Assembly: GCA_023265735.1 (NCBI GenBank)
Contig: JAHFSN010000142.1
Span: forward strand, 1 to 6,117
Direction of reading: 5' to 3'
Origin: Spirochaetaceae bacterium
GTDB lineage: Bacteria > Spirochaetota > Spirochaetia > JABEVK01
Length of the DNA stretch: 6,117 nt
The notes beneath the pieces were generated by a model. It saw nothing but the letters and a program-made list of their open reading frames with translations, did not search any database and had not been told where the DNA came from. Positions 5,929 through 6,117 of this stretch are shown here, one piece after another. Made by a program: the position numbers and the translations under genes. The first letter of the stretch is position 1. Each line of letters starts with the position of its first letter.

Positions 5929-6117
5929 TCAGAACAGCCCGGGAACGGGCTTCTTGGCGGCCTTGTCCTTCCTCTCGTCGAAGACGTCGTAGACGTAGGT
6001 CAGGATGGTGTTTCGGGTTTTGTCCGAGGGCGGGACGGCCTGGATGTGGAGAACCGACCGGTTCTTCTTCTCGTCAAAGGTGATGCCCCGGATGGTGCCG
6101 CACATGGCGACGGTCTT
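5929..6117 (-). CDS. Unidentified protein, C-terminal 62 codons only
   Basis: A frame open from the window edge ends with TGA at 5929-5931. The visible 62 residues begin KTVAMCGTIRGITFDEKKN and continue with RSVLHIQAVPPSDKTRN and TYVYDVFDERKD, ending KKPVPGLF. The alternating hydrophobic pattern of the first 30 residues suggests beta strands, and the tail is rich in lysine and charged residues. There is no membrane segment in the visible part. I do not recognise the family. It is judged real because its strand, G+C-rich third positions and close spacing (33 nt to the next gene, same frame) fit the neighbours. It may be co-transcribed with the comEC::rsmA gene. Confidence 0.7.
   Translation of the reverse strand, partial: KTVAMCGTIRGITFDEKKNRSVLHIQAVPPSDKTRNTILTYVYDVFDERKDKAAKKPVPGLF

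Noticed and set aside
1..6117. Defence system, CRISPR array, tRNA, riboswitch or mobile element
   Set aside because: I saw no repeat array, transposase, terminal repeats or tRNA-like cloverleaf; apart from the 171-nt rsmA-mtlA spacer the window is nearly all housekeeping and PTS coding sequence.

Overview
This is a G+C-rich bacterial segment (above 60% G+C by eye) with every gene on the minus strand, so gene order runs from high to low coordinates: [unknown gene, 3' end only] - comEC::rsmA fusion - mtlA - mtlR (interrupted) - mtlF (5' part only). No RNA gene, insertion sequence, phage gene or CRISPR array is visible. The RsmA N-terminus (NYDSP..L..FL..NG..., then the GQNFLIN motif) and its position directly behind comEC recall spirochaete (Treponema/Spirochaeta-like) genomes. 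That is an impression from memory, so the lineage is a tentative guess. A mannitol PTS split into an EIICB protein, a PRD regulator and a separate EIIA protein is also found in Firmicutes.

Right half (3640-6117): the last 62 codons of an unidentified protein are followed after 33 nt by one 751-codon open frame. Its first ~465 residues are a ComEC/Rec2 DNA-uptake channel lacking the usual C-terminal metallo-beta-lactamase domain. Its last ~286 residues are a complete 16S rRNA dimethyladenosine transferase (RsmA/KsgA). No stop codon separates the two modules, but a TTG codon with a good Shine-Dalgarno sits at the junction, so RsmA may also be made separately. A hairpin (3596-3618) follows the rsmA stop.

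Intergenic region (3469-3639, 171 nt): it holds the hairpin, a plausible sigma70-type promoter (3513-3541), and repeated TACGGCCC/GGGCCGTA elements around that promoter which are candidate regulator sites.

Left half (1-3468): a mannitol phosphotransferase operon. MtlA (EIICB) imports and phosphorylates mannitol, the standalone EIIA protein MtlF supplies the phosphate to its EIIB domain, and MtlR is the PRD-type regulator of the BglG/MtlR family. mtlD (mannitol-1-phosphate dehydrogenase) would be expected just beyond base 1 but is not visible. The mtlR frame is broken by one in-frame TAA (1665-1667) inside the second helix-turn-helix, with the reading frame intact on both sides and a possible GTG restart 6 nt beyond the stop. 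It is either a recent nonsense mutation, a sequence error, or a split regulator. The MtlR product also lacks the C-terminal EIIA-like domain of the Bacillus/Geobacillus proteins.
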